Below are positions 50,501-59,232 of a DNA stretch of 64,000 bases, piece by piece (the first letter of the stretch is position 1; each line of letters opens with the position of its first letter). The position numbers were made by a program, and so were the translations under genes. Below the pieces are notes generated by a model, which was not told where the DNA came from, ran no database searches, and worked only from the letters and a program-made list of their open reading frames with translations. This stretch comes from Polytrichum commune. Its lineage: Eukaryota; Streptophyta; Polytrichopsida; Polytrichales; Polytrichaceae. The stretch covers positions 5,022,001 through 5,086,000 of the forward strand of contig OX485803.1 in the NCBI GenBank assembly GCA_950295325.1, read 5' to 3'.

Positions 50501-51422
50501 CTCACTCCGCTAAGGTATGCGGGCCTTACTCGGTAACTGTTTTTCCTTCATCAGACAACTACAGTTCAGTTTAGGTGTGGATCTAAGAACGGTCACCAAA
50601 AAGACATAATGTATTAAAAGGAGATTGGACCAAAACTACGTGCTCAAAACTTGTTAAACCATTTTAGGCTCAATAATCATTAACAACAATAATTGAGAGT
50701 CGGGCCTATGTGCCATTTGATGAGCTCGAAAATCTCTACTTTGATGACGAACGAACGCGTTATTTCATGTGGGCTCCAAGAATTATGAAGAAAATCGCTA
50801 CGGACACGGTTTTAAATTACCAATCACCTCGCACCGATTACGTGTTGTTTCTTTCGCAACCTACGAGGAGAAGCGGTTGCAGAGCTAAAAGTGTCCAAGC
50901 GTACAAGCGAAATTCATCACCATCACCATCACTAATGTCACCTCAATTCATATTCACTTCACATGCCCGTCCACATGTGCGTGTCCACATGTGTCAATGC
51001 ATAATTTGCTTGCCACTTACAGGCAGGAAGACGAACTGCCCCACGAACAGCACCGCCCCCGAGCTCAGAGGCTCCACCACCGCACAAGTGGTCCGCGCAG
51101 CGCAATTCACAACCGCCATCTGCCCCGCGAATGTGGAGCAAGGCCCCCTGCTGACGCTCAAGCCATCCACCTCGTTGTTCCCCACAGACCGCAGGCCCGC
51201 GAAGCAAGCCGCATTCACATTCCTAACATTCGCATTCGCGTAACTCCCGCTCCCATTCCCACTCCCACTCCCACTCCCACCCCCACTCCTATTCCCACTC
51301 CTGTTCCTATTCGTCACCTTCCTGCTGCTGTTGCTCACCGTATGCGCATTGTGCTGATGCAAGCTGGGAAGACCCCCGGCCGCCACCGCCGCAACCCGCG
51401 CAGGCGCAGCACATGCGGCCAT
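38564..51422 (-). CDS. MRL1: MRL1-like chloroplast PPR protein, 20 exons, about 1,237 residues
   Basis: MRL1 is a plastid PPR protein that protects the 5' end of rbcL mRNA (known in Arabidopsis and Chlamydomonas). Coding exons, in transcript order: 51422-51021, 48807-48746, 48627-48540, 48033-47120, 46691-46628, 46483-46336, 45838-45723, 45471-45343, 45045-44872, 44725-44561, 44427-44287, 43995-43892, 43768-43628, 42961-42870, 41983-41878, 41357-41126, 40400-40305, 40039-39991, 39516-39420, 38957-38564. They sum to 3,714 nt in one frame. Residues 1-134 look like a transit peptide plus a Ser/Gly-rich linker; about 185-480 are low-complexity; 480-900 hold roughly ten PPR motifs (for example NVKPDRVIFNTLIHACGRAG); the rest is the MRL1 C-terminal domain (VDGFGEYDPRA-like block, ALLRRL, NWLQPK, QQRAIRMG). 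The protein is somewhat longer than I recall for Arabidopsis. The exon 12/13 join is unsure. Several introns hold SINEs and MITEs. Confidence 0.92.
42147..42431 (+). mobile_element. 5S rRNA-derived SINE, copy 2 (MRL1 intron 14, internally deleted)
   Basis: Starts GGTGGCTTAAACCCGAGG, keeps the box C string GATGGGTGACC at 42,195-42,205, and shares the body block TCCACCCA...GATATTTTCAACCAACC with copies 1 and 4. It lacks about 120 bp in the 5S front part and the 3' body. CCTAGTG occurs on both flanks (42,134 and 42,432), consistent with target-site duplication. It ends in CTTTCTTTCT. Confidence 0.7.
42521..42737. mobile_element. TA-flanked MITE with palindromic ends (217 bp), MRL1 intron 14
   Basis: Flanked by TA on both sides. 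The inverted ends run about 55 bp and begin CACTAAATATGATATTTAG (right end, read inward), which is itself a palindrome, then TGTCACTTACTA-TTGGAA. TA duplication fits Tc1/mariner (Stowaway-like), but the end sequence is not the Stowaway consensus. No coding content. Confidence 0.7.
43097..43501 (+). mobile_element. 5S rRNA-derived SINE, copy 1 (MRL1 intron 13, antisense to the gene)
   Basis: The first about 95 bp follow plant 5S rRNA from its 5' end: CCGGATCCC-GTGGAAACTC in the front part, GATGTTAAGCC over box A, and GATGGGTGACC at 43,176-43,186 over box C of the internal pol III promoter. The body of about 300 bp is shared with three other copies and ends in a pyrimidine-rich tail. CATTGGCAAGAAC occurs shortly before the element and CATTGGCAGGAAC right after it, a probable target-site duplication. 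A Cassandra-type LTR (which also carries 5S) is the alternative, but the 5S part starts at the element's end and no TG...CA ends are seen. Confidence 0.75.
43628..43892 (-). other. MRL1: Ambiguous exon 12/13 splice junction of MRL1
   Basis: Exon 12 ends at TGTAG followed by GTTCTT. The best-looking acceptor for exon 13 (CTTCTCAG at 43737) would give a frame mismatch of one base and a stop. The next AG upstream (GATGCAG, exon start 43768) restores the frame but inserts about 11 residues (RIYATNLCFFS) that the family does not need. Either this acceptor is used, or one base is wrong in the assembly, or this allele is impaired. All other 18 junctions are clean. Confidence 0.55.
45963..46199. mobile_element. 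Foldback MITE in MRL1 intron 6
   Basis: Ends GTTTTGCATACAA and TTGTATGCAAAAC are perfect inverted repeats. A second paired block lies just inside (TGCTTGGAGGTACTG near 46,007 and CAGTACCTCCAAGCA near 46,141), so the arms reach about 60 bp. No coding capacity. Flanks show no obvious TA or TTA duplication, so the superfamily is not assigned. Confidence 0.6.
48746..48807 (-). CDS. MRL1: MRL1 exon 2: short hydrophobic, possibly membrane-spanning segment
   Basis: This 62-nt exon encodes DLLIPSAILVVVPLALMSLN plus a split codon. Together with the end of exon 1 (VLFVGQFVFLP) it makes more than 25 mainly hydrophobic residues ahead of the charged exon 3 (FKEGKQDKNQE). Only one reading frame stays open through the splice. 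The segment could be a membrane anchor or the thylakoid-like tail of the transit region; the sequence alone cannot decide. Confidence 0.7.
49597..49613. repeat. (AGCC)n microsatellite in MRL1 intron 1
   Basis: Four to five AGCC units. A (TTG)n run of about eight units lies nearby at 49,352-49,377. Confidence 0.8.
49790..50380. repeat. Two-unit direct repeat (about 325-bp period) in MRL1 intron 1
   Basis: Units at about 49,797-50,060 and 50,118-50,380 share GTGGATGA(A/G)AAGCCCA, TCCATGTCCACCCACATAA, AAGGGACTA(C/T)TGTGCA and CCTTCTCATAGGTGGATA in the same order and orientation. No coding frame is conserved. It is a segmental duplication or two adjacent copies of one dispersed element. Confidence 0.6.
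51021..51422 (-). CDS. MRL1: MRL1 exon 1: start codon, transit peptide and Ser/Gly/Asn-rich linker
   Basis: ATG at 51422 is chosen because it sits in GGGGAGATGGCC, a good plant start context, and opens an Ala/Ser/Arg-rich, acid-poor N-terminus (MAACAAPARVAAVAAGG) as expected of a chloroplast transit peptide. An in-frame ATG 17 codons upstream gives a Trp/Pro/Arg start that looks less like one. A hexanucleotide-like repeat (CCCACT on the plus strand, 51,248-51,300) encodes alternating Ser/Gly/Asn. The exon ends at a strong GTAAGT donor and joins the hydrophobic exon 2 in phase 0. Upstream, 51,527-51,560 reads as a GA-rich leader on the coding strand. Confidence 0.75.
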
Positions 51423-51429
51423 CTCCCCA

Positions 51430-51900
51430 ACCCCACAACCCAATCCCCAAACCGGTCGTCGGGGACACCACAATTCCCCCTACCAATTTGCTTCCCCAAT
51501 GCAGGGGCCGCAATTGAATCAACCAATCTCTCCCTCTCCCTCCCTCCCTCTCCTTCCCTCTAATTCCCGAGAGTGTGTGTGTTGGGTGTTGTGCGTTGTG
51601 CGTTGTGTGTGTTTGTGTGTTTTCCGTTTTGGGATTCGGTGCGAGTTATGGGTTGGGATTGTGCGGCGATGGAGAGGTCGACATGATGGGAGGGGATTGG
51701 GGATGGGGAGCTCGGTGGGTGCAAGCATACAGCAGCGGTAGAAATGGGGTCCTGCGAAGGCTTGTGTGAAGCTCCTAAACCCCCTTTCAACCTTATCCAC
51801 CCCATTCCACCCCTTCCGCCCTCCCGGGAACGCCCTGGGAACGCTGGGGAGCTTCTGGGGAGCGGCGCTCGCCGGATTGGGAACTCACGCTCCGGATGTG
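51430..51900 (-). promoter_or_regulatory. Probable MRL1 promoter and leader
   Basis: On the minus strand, 51,560-51,527 is purine-rich (GGGAGGGAGAGGGAGAGAT), a common 5' leader feature. Further up, a CACAC/ACACA-rich stretch (51,570-51,625) and a CpG-rich block (51,830-51,900) lie between the gene and the tandem repeat. No clear TATA box was found. Confidence 0.4.
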
Positions 51901-52715
51901 GGGAACGAACCAGGAAAACTATGTAGCCCACATTCACTGCGGTGGGGATGCAATAATTTGGGAGGGGGGTGTTCCCACTCGTGGGTAAAAACAAAATACT
52001 TAAATTTTATCTAACCGTAGTTAGCTTAACTACACTAATTATTGTGTTTAAGCTTAGTTTCCATGTAGGTCGCTCACCCACCATATTTCAGTGAAAATGT
52101 TGGGGATTGGGAACTGTGGGGAACAAACCAAGAAACTATGTAGATCACATTCAAGAAAGGGGGGGTTTGTTCACACTCGTGGGTAAAAACTTAAATTTAA
52201 ATCATATCTGACCACAGTTAGCTTACCTACGCTAATTATTGTGTTTAAGCTTAGTTTCCATGTAGGTTGCTTGCCCACCATATTTCAGTGAACATGTTGG
52301 GGATTGGGAACTGTGGGGAACAAACCAAGAAACTATGTAGATCACATTCAAGAGAGGGGGGGGGGGTGTTCACACTCATGGGTAAAAATTTAAATTTAAA
52401 TCTTATCAGACCATAGTTAGCTTACCTACGCAAATTATTGTGTTAAAGCTTAGTTTCCATGTAGGTTGCTCACCCACCATATTTCAGTGAAAATGTTGGG
52501 GATTGGGAACCGACACTCTTGATGTGGGGAACAAACCAAGAAACTATGCAGATCACATTCAAGAGAAATGGGAGGGTCACACTTGTGGGTAAAAACTTAA
52601 ACTTAGTCATGGATTTTTTTTTATCTGACGGTGGTTAACTTAACTAAGCTAATTGTTGTGTTTAGGGTTAGTTTCCATGTAGGTTGCTCGCCCACCATAT
52701 TCTAGCGGGAGATGT
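51900..52715. repeat. Four-unit tandem repeat (about 195-205 bp) upstream of MRL1
   Basis: Units begin near 51,900, 52,102, 52,297 and 52,498. Each has GGGGAACAAACC-AGAAACTATG, CACATTCA, a G-rich run, CTC(G/A)TGGGTAAAAAC, TAGTTAGCTTA-CTACGCTAA, TTATTGTGTTTAAGC and CCACCATATTTCAGTG. It starts about 480 bp upstream of the MRL1 ATG, so it may overlap the promoter. No coding frame is conserved. Confidence 0.8.
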
Positions 52716-52830
52716 TGATTCCACCTAGTGGCATCTACATTTCCACTAGAATCTAGTGAACGAGCGACCTACATGAAAACTAACCCTTAATGTCACCAAT
52801 TTTATTTGTCTTGCTCAAATGTTTAAGCTA

Positions 52831-53046
52831 CACCGTTTATGGTGTTTAGTGTCGCTTACTACTCGGAGTTACACATTGCTATAAATTTCCTAAGAACATA
52901 AGGTTTTTTTCAAGTAAAGTCATGTATATTGTGTATTGTCCATACAACCTATTTAATTTTTGTTGGTAAATAATAAAATATATGGTAAGAAGTTTTTGCC
53001 TTGTGTAATTCCAATAAGTGAGTGGCACTAAAGACCATTAACGGTG
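52831..53046. mobile_element. TA-flanked MITE with palindromic ends (216 bp)
   Basis: Same family and same length as the 42.5 kb copy: CACCGTTTATGGTGTTTAGT on the left and ACTAAAGACCATTAACGGTG on the right, both with the TTACTACTCGGAGTTACACA-type inner block, flanked by TA at 52829-52830 and 53047-53048. Confidence 0.7.
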
Positions 53047-53049
53047 TAA

Positions 53050-53330
53050 TTGTAAAGGGACGTCCATGTCGAGTCACTGTCACTAAATGTAAACATAACA
53101 TTATTTGTCACTCCTTGTAAAAGTAGATTGGCACATTATGGATTTGCAATGTTGGAATAATTGTCACTTACTAAGTGACTTTTGACATTTGGATGAACTA
53201 GAAGTTGGAATGACAATTCTTGTAAACTTCATTCATAAGAAGTGTCATCTAAAAGTTACCATAGTGACGTAAAATATCATGTGACAATAAATTCATTATC
53301 TAGTGTATGTCTCTTAATTGACGTCTATTC
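53050..53330. repeat. Degraded TA-type MITE (longer subfamily, inverted)
   Basis: TGTCACTAAATGTAAACATA, CATTTGGATGAA, GTTACCATAGTGACGTAAA and GTGACA-ATTATCTAGTGTA follow the 3.94 and 18.03 kb elements in reverse order. It directly abuts the 52.83 kb MITE. Confidence 0.45.
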
Positions 53331-53689
53331 ACACTTGTAGGTAAGAAATTAAAGTACATTTAAAGAACATTGAGTTAGTTGGGTTGACATATGGAACTTA
53401 AGGTATGCGGTCCTTAAAGCAACACCCTTATGGGTTTTGGTGGAATTAGATTAATTACTATTTTTAAATCAAGATAATTATCTTAATTTACCAAATAGTT
53501 TAGCAACATGCCTATCAAAAAGTGTTTGAAAAGAATAATAATAATTGTGACTCCTATAAATCATCCAAGTGCACTGTAGCATTGTGTTTTATGGTGTCAC
53601 ATAGGAGGGTCACTAATGTTGGATTGTTGGATGGAAAACCACCCTCAACATCAACCTTATAGCATAAAAGAATTTTTTTATTGAATATT

Positions 53690-54035
53690 GGTGTTGTTCA
53701 CCTTTTGTCTCGGGGGGTTCACTCCCTCTTATTTTTGCATACACGTGCGTTCGGGACCTATTTATTGGGGGGGGGGGTATTTACCTCGCATAAAATATTA
53801 TAAGGTGATGGTATTTTACATGTAAAAAGCCTAAAAATATTATATGTGATGGTATTTTACATGTAAAAAGCCTAAAAATATTATATGTGATGGTATTTTA
53901 CATGTAAACATGTTTCATTATTTTAAAATCCCTTATTTTACATGTACATTTTTTACAAAATTTATCTACAATGAATATATTGGACCCTATTTTTTATCGC
54001 ACGTTGTTCTACGATTTTCACCAGTGAACCCCCCG
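53690..54035. repeat. Dispersed repeat, inverted relative to 4,650-5,560
   Basis: The block from ACCTATTTATTGG through TTACCTCGCATAA to ACAACGTTGTTCTACGATTTTC-like DNA is the reverse complement of pieces at 4,675-4,860 (AATCGTAGAAACAACGTGCG, TATATTCATTGTAG) and 5,480-5,560 (AATAGGTCC, GTGTATGCATCAA, GTGACCTCCC). Two ends of one larger element are likely. Confidence 0.5.
53795..53915. repeat. 46-bp tandem repeat, about 2.6 units
   Basis: GTGATGGTATTTTACATGTA and AAAAGCCTAAAAATATTATA alternate. A single-unit relative in reverse orientation is at 4,740-4,860, where TTACATTTAAAATATCATCA matches, along with the flanking GTGCGATAAAAAA and TATATTCATTGTAG strings. Confidence 0.65.
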
Positions 54036-55488
54036 AGCCTTTTGTGCGACACTCCTTACATCTCCTCAATATGCAGCTAGATCCTAGATTAGCTACTGTG
54101 GTTATGCAAAGTTGGTGCTCTTCTTAAACCATCTTTACATCCATTGTACACGGCCACTACGATTGGCCAAAGTGGTGCTATTTTGTACTTTGCATATGAT
54201 TAGTGGCTTTTATTTTTGGCTAACTTAATGCACCACCCCACTCATTTGTGGACACCTCAAGGATGAACTACAGGTTTTGCTTTTGAGTTGGTGGTACTTT
54301 AAACATGCACACATACCTCAGTGTGTAAGTTGGTAGAGGACCCGAGGTGTACACTCTACATTGGAGTGCCTACCTAAATGGGCCCATACAAGGGTATTAT
54401 TGGATAGGCCCCCTTACACATAGGAGGGATATTGTTGAAGGTGAGGTTTATAGGTATGTTTTGGGTTATTATGTGACATTTTAATTTGTCGACAAACTAT
54501 CTTCAGCCCATCATCTAACAAGAAATGGAAATTTAAAGCCAATGTTGTGTTGCATTGATAAGTGAAGGGTGTGTAGTCATGATTGGAGAAGGAAGTAATA
54601 ATACCCTCCTCAAGAATACTTCATGGTTTGATTTCAATTGCTACTTACTTCATCCTTGCTACGAATATTGGACCACCCTTGAGCAATATCCCATAAGTAT
54701 TTGGAGAGAGAAACTTTTGGATGTGCCATATCATTGGAGAAATAACTACATTTGGTCAAAACAAATGCAAGTGAATAACACTTTCCGTTCCCCCCCCCCC
54801 CCCCCCACAAATCTTTCCTTCCTTCATCGTCTTAAACATTCCTTAGGCATTCCATTGTCCTCGTAATCATTGTATTTAAGTTATCGATAGTAACTTAAAA
54901 TCTAGTATTATGAGATTGTATTCAAGGAAAAACAAAAGCATGTAAGAAGCAATGAAATAACCAAGGAGAAGGAAAAAACATGCAACTAATACTTAACACA
55001 TGAAATACTATATTTGAAACATTGATTGTCCAATGAGTACCTAGTGTCTCCCAACCCCCCAGCTAGATTATAATTTTGGACCGATTCAATTGTCTACATT
55101 TCAACAAATTGGTTTGAAATTTGATATGCATTCATAAGTTTCTATAGACGATATTATAATATTATAAGCATATTCAAATGGAGGTTCAATGTGGTATTGC
55201 ACATGCTTGCACTTCTACCATTCGTTAGTAACACACCAAGAATGATAGGGTGAAGCAACATGAATGGGCTAAAAAAAACCCCTCTGCTTTCTCCTTCAAG
55301 TTGTGTGATTTGAGCACAATTGATAAATGCAAAAGAAAGTTGGTGATTGGAATCTCTATCAATTTAGGCCCCCTTCAAAAGCACTTTTACACAAACTCCC
55401 AAGAGAAAATTCAAGCAATTTCGTTGGTCATGTGTGCTCCCAAGGACTTCTCAATAGGGGCAAGGCATGAGAGGCCATTCTCTACTTA

Positions 55489-56078
55489 GGGCCACTTCAC
55501 ACACAAGGCTGAAGGCCCTTAACCATGGCGATGTAACAGCTCTCATTGGTCGAAAAGGCGGAGACCGTCCAAGTTCACTTCACACTAGGAGGTGAAGGCC
55601 TAAAGGCCCAAAGAAAAGTTCATGGATGAAAAGTCTACATGGAGTCCTACATGGCTGGTTGTGGATAAGGGTGCATGGTCTACCGGAATTTGCGTCAGAC
55701 CCACCTCCAAGAGGTGGGCTTGACCCAAATTCCAGGGGACCATGACTTTTTAATTATTTTTTCCAACAGGACAGATTTCAGGACAGACTGCATGGCAGAT
55801 TCCAAAACAGATTCCAGGACAGACAAACACTACCAAGTAATTATCTTAAATTGATAAACTTGGAGAAATATTATATTAAACCAAATCCTCCCCTCTTTTT
55901 CCGCCAACAAAATATGCAATGGTCCCACAACATGGTTCATTCTCACTTCACACTGTGCTTGAGGACCCAAGACTACATAAAATGGCTTTCCCAACACCCA
56001 TGATACGGACTTTGGTTGAGAGTCAAGGGTCCTCACCATTACAAGGTCACGACTCTTGGCTCATGTGTGAAGTGGCCC
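55489..56078. mobile_element. TTA-flanked MITE, 590 bp
   Basis: Ends GGGCCACTTCACACACAAGG and GGCTCATGTGTGAAGTGGCCC with TTA on both sides (55486-55488 and 56079-56081). The interior has the family blocks GTCCAAGTTCACTTCACAC and CTACATGGAGTCCTACATGG, plus a short local repeat of ACAGATTCCAGGACAGA (55,770-55,825). Confidence 0.8.
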
Positions 56079-56357
56079 TTACTTACATGACATTTTTAGT
56101 ATGACCATCAGTCTCTGGAGAACAAGATGTGCTATGCTTCAATAAATTCCCTTCCAACCTAAGGTAGATGAGAAGAAGAAGAACTCCAGTCCCTCTCAGG
56201 GGCCGGAGTGAATAAAGTGTCTGTTCGTAGGACATCCGTGGCCAAACCCCAAGGCATTGGCGTTGGATGTAATACTACTTCACCCGTTAAGGGAGTAGAC
56301 ACTATTTTAGTAACTGGTGATGTTACCAGTAAACCAAAAGGCGGGGTGTGCAGTAAT

Positions 56358-57250
56358 TTAGGTGGGATTTTGTAAACCGGTGATGGATTGTCTGTTTTCT
56401 ATCCGTCGTTTATGGATCAATATGGTGTGGGCGTATTGTATGGCGATAATATTTATTTGTTTGAATGTACTTCTTATTTGTGATGTGGGAAGTTTAAGCT
56501 TCGTGGCTAGTTCATTCATCGAGGGGATGTGAGTGGTAGCTCTGGCACCTGATGCTAATACAATAAGTGGGGCTACGTTCCAACCGCGTGCAATTATATC
56601 GTTGATGAGTGGTTGATATTTTGTTATTTTCCTGGCCGTTGTTTCAGTAGAGAATCGATCATTACAGTATGTGAATTCAATGAATTGTATAGTAGTTACC
56701 GGTGTAGGTGCGTCTGGTGGAGGGGAGTTGTATGGGTGGCCTAAGATGCATAGTATATCTGGTTTGAGCCTAGCATTGCAATGGCAGCGCGGGGTGTGAC
56801 ATGTGCATGGTAGTAACCATGTTGGTACAGTATTTTCGGGGGGTAAGTCATTGTATATGCCTGCGTTCATAAGTATGTAATGTCTTGTTACGTGGTTGGA
56901 GACTAAAAGTTTGCGTATTTCCCAAACCGCTTTATTATGTCTATTGGTTATGAGCGCGTGGATGTGTTGTTGTTTGCATTTTAGGAGTACATGTAGCCAA
57001 GTGTCTGCTTCTAACGAATTACAAATAGGACATGTGTGGGATGGGTAGGCAGTGCTTCCAAAGAAGAGTTGTTTCCGAGCATGCCCCATGTATTGTCCGG
57101 TGCGGAATTTGATTAAGCATGTTTTTTGTTTGTCTGTGATAATTGGGTTGTTCCAAAAGTCATTGGTAAGGTAGATGAGACTAATGTGGACACCTCTAGC
57201 TCTGGGATCATTCAGCCAATGGATCGAGCATTAAAAGCTTGAGCATGTTA
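56358..57250 (-). mobile_element. LINE, 5'-truncated copy: C-terminal end of the reverse transcriptase ORF
   Basis: An open frame from about 57,250 to the stop at 56,358 reads through TDKQKTCLIKFRTGQYMGHA and HTCPICNSLEADTWLHVLLK, then C-x-Q-Q-H, giving the Cys-Cys-His-Cys zinc-knuckle of LINE proteins (zf-RVT). RHNKAVWEIRKLL follows, then a domain of about 150 residues. Polymerase motifs are absent because the copy starts downstream of them. The frame is intact over about 290 codons, which suggests recent insertion. No gene is near on this strand. Confidence 0.75.
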
Positions 57251-58170
57251 GCAATTGCAAATCAGGACTAAAGACTTTGAAATCGCTGAAATTGAAGTTG
57301 AGGGAGGTGTCGATCTAGGCTCTGGATCCAAAGATTCTCTACTTCCCAATGTGATGTTATATGAGGAAACTTTTTTATCATTCAATGTTACGTAAGTGGA
57401 CATCATCAACAGATTCTACATGGGTCATTTGCCAATGAAAACCAAGTTGAATGCCAAGTTAAATGCTAAATCACCATGTATTACTCACCCACCTAATTTA
57501 AAGCGACCATACCACTGATTAAGAGCCAAAAATAGGTGTCCGATTAAAGAAGCTAACCAAATTACCCTCATTTACCTTATTCAAAGAGTTGATAATGCAC
57601 TAAACATGATAATAAATGTATATTAAACTTGGATACTACAGGTTTGGCAATCTTTAATAACAATGACTGAATAGTGGGTACTAGGACACAGAAGGAAACC
57701 CATACCTGTATGAAACACAGCAAGCCATTACAACATTTGGAGCACTAAGCACCGGAGTCTGAATCTGTTTGACATCGATTGACACACCCTCTAGAGATCC
57801 ACGTACACCTTCTGTGAAACTTTAGCTACAGATGAGCTATTTACATTATATTAATTTTATGTATTGATATTCTTTATTATATTCACAATATATGTCGTGA
57901 AACCAGTTATCAAATTGATGGGGCAGGTGTAGCCCTTGTAACTCAATATTAATGCTAAGCCAAAGCATATATTATTAAAAGAAAAAAAAACAAAGTCTCA
58001 CCAGTGGCATCAAGCTAATCATGCCAACAAAAAAGGCACAATCAAGCACAGCTGATATTCCCAGATTGAAAGTGACCAAAATTTATTCAGTTTTCAATAT
58101 TTCATCTCCATATGGACAGCAACCAATTGTTGTATTCCTAACAAATGAATCCAGAACTCGTCACTTAGGC
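57251..58170. other. No gene seen
   Basis: Lies between the LINE fragment and the COX7a stop; the right part is probably the COX7a 3' UTR. No repeat or coding signal recognised. Confidence 0.4.
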
Positions 58171-58664
58171 TCATTCCTTCATTCCAGTTCCTGTGGCCAG
58201 ATGGTAAACTCCTCGGCCCTACACATAGAGATGGCAACACAAAGAAAAGTTACGTCAACATAAACCTCTGGATATACATCAACACAACCAAAGTGAATTC
58301 TCAATCTAGGGAGCAAGCACAATCAGTTAGAGGGAGAAGGGATAGTGAATCAAACAGCATAAGTTTGCAACCTTCCTGATGTAACCATGAACAAATGCGC
58401 AGTAAAGATGGACAATACAGGAAAAGACTCAGGCTGATGATTTCATCAGGTGCAAGGATATCATTGTAAATAGACAAGACCTTAAGCACATTATGAGTTA
58501 AGAATGTGTACCACAAGTGTAAAGCAGGCAGCAAGCAAAACTCCGGGAATGACAACAGATGTTACTTTGTCACGGGGACCCTTCAAGTGGGTCAACTTAT
58601 GAACAGCTTGTAGCTGCTTCTGCATGTCGAAAACCCTGTCAGGGGCTCCAAAATCTTGAGCCAT
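58171..58664 (-). CDS. COX7A: Cytochrome c oxidase subunit 7a-like protein, 66 residues, two coding exons
   Basis: A small single-span subunit of mitochondrial complex IV in the inner membrane. Coding exons are 58664-58512 and 58218-58171. The first carries the plant family block VHKLTHLKGPRDKVTSVVIP followed by a hydrophobic segment (GVLLAACFTLV). The second supplies GRGVYHLATGTGMKE and the stop, where Arabidopsis homologues have GRGIYNMSHGIGKKE as I recall them. Length matches the plant family (about 68). The ATG at 58664 is the first in frame after a probable leader splice acceptor (GGACAG at 58,688). The true 5' leader exon appears to lie at 60,418-60,520, so the gene has a leader intron of about 1.7 kb containing a 5S-derived SINE. 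Confidence 0.88.
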
Positions 58665-58939
58665 TTGAAAATCTTGGAAGTGAACTGCTGTCCAAGCCAA
58701 ACAACCGATCAATGCAACGCTAACAAAGCCCTTCTTATCAATGTACTATAAAGGAGACTTCAAAATATACTGCAGGTTGTCAAGGCTGTTCGTGATAAAA
58801 GAGCAACCAGGTCCTAATGCTGAACTCTGCATCGGAAAGTATGTACAGAATGGGCTAAGAAGAGAAGAGATGAATCCTATACTGCCACCTGCGTGAATTA
58901 TGGTGTTGCTTCATCTTTGTGTCAGTCTAGCTTTATATG

Positions 58940-59232
58940 CCATCCCAAATTGGGCATCAAAAGAATTAGAGGGCCCTGAAAGACTACTTACAACCTATCT
59001 CCCCCCAATACCTTGAATGGGCGCGGAAGAGCCGGCCTGTACTATCTTCCCAGAGAGCAAGCCCCTGGGCTGAAAATGATACCCCACTATGGTTGGGTGG
59101 GCCATAGTGATCGAGGGCAATTGAATATCAAGTGTTACAAGGATTGTCAATTGAGCACTATTACAGCCTTAAGACGGCTTAACCTCGAAGTTCCCAAGGG
59201 ATCAAGTTAAGGGGTTGGGTTTAAGCCACCCT
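58940..59232 (-). mobile_element. 5S rRNA-derived SINE, copy 3 (COX7a leader intron)
   Basis: On the minus strand it starts GGGTGGCTTAAACCC, followed by TTGATCCC-TTGGGAACTTC and GAGGTTAAGCC, the same 5S head as the other copies. The box C part is replaced by unrelated sequence, so the internal promoter is probably dead. The body is recognisable through GGGGCTTGC, GCCCATTCAAGG and GGGCCCTCTAATTCT. The 3' end is set only approximately. Confidence 0.65.

Noticed and set aside
50710-51243. Whole 177-codon plus-strand frame as a gene
   Set aside because: From about 50,990 on it is the antisense of MRL1 exon 1 and its GC-rich codon pattern; only the first 60 codons remain of any interest.
51900-52715. 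Paired LTRs of a retroelement
   Set aside because: Four head-to-tail units with no internal domain, primer-binding site or TG...CA ends.
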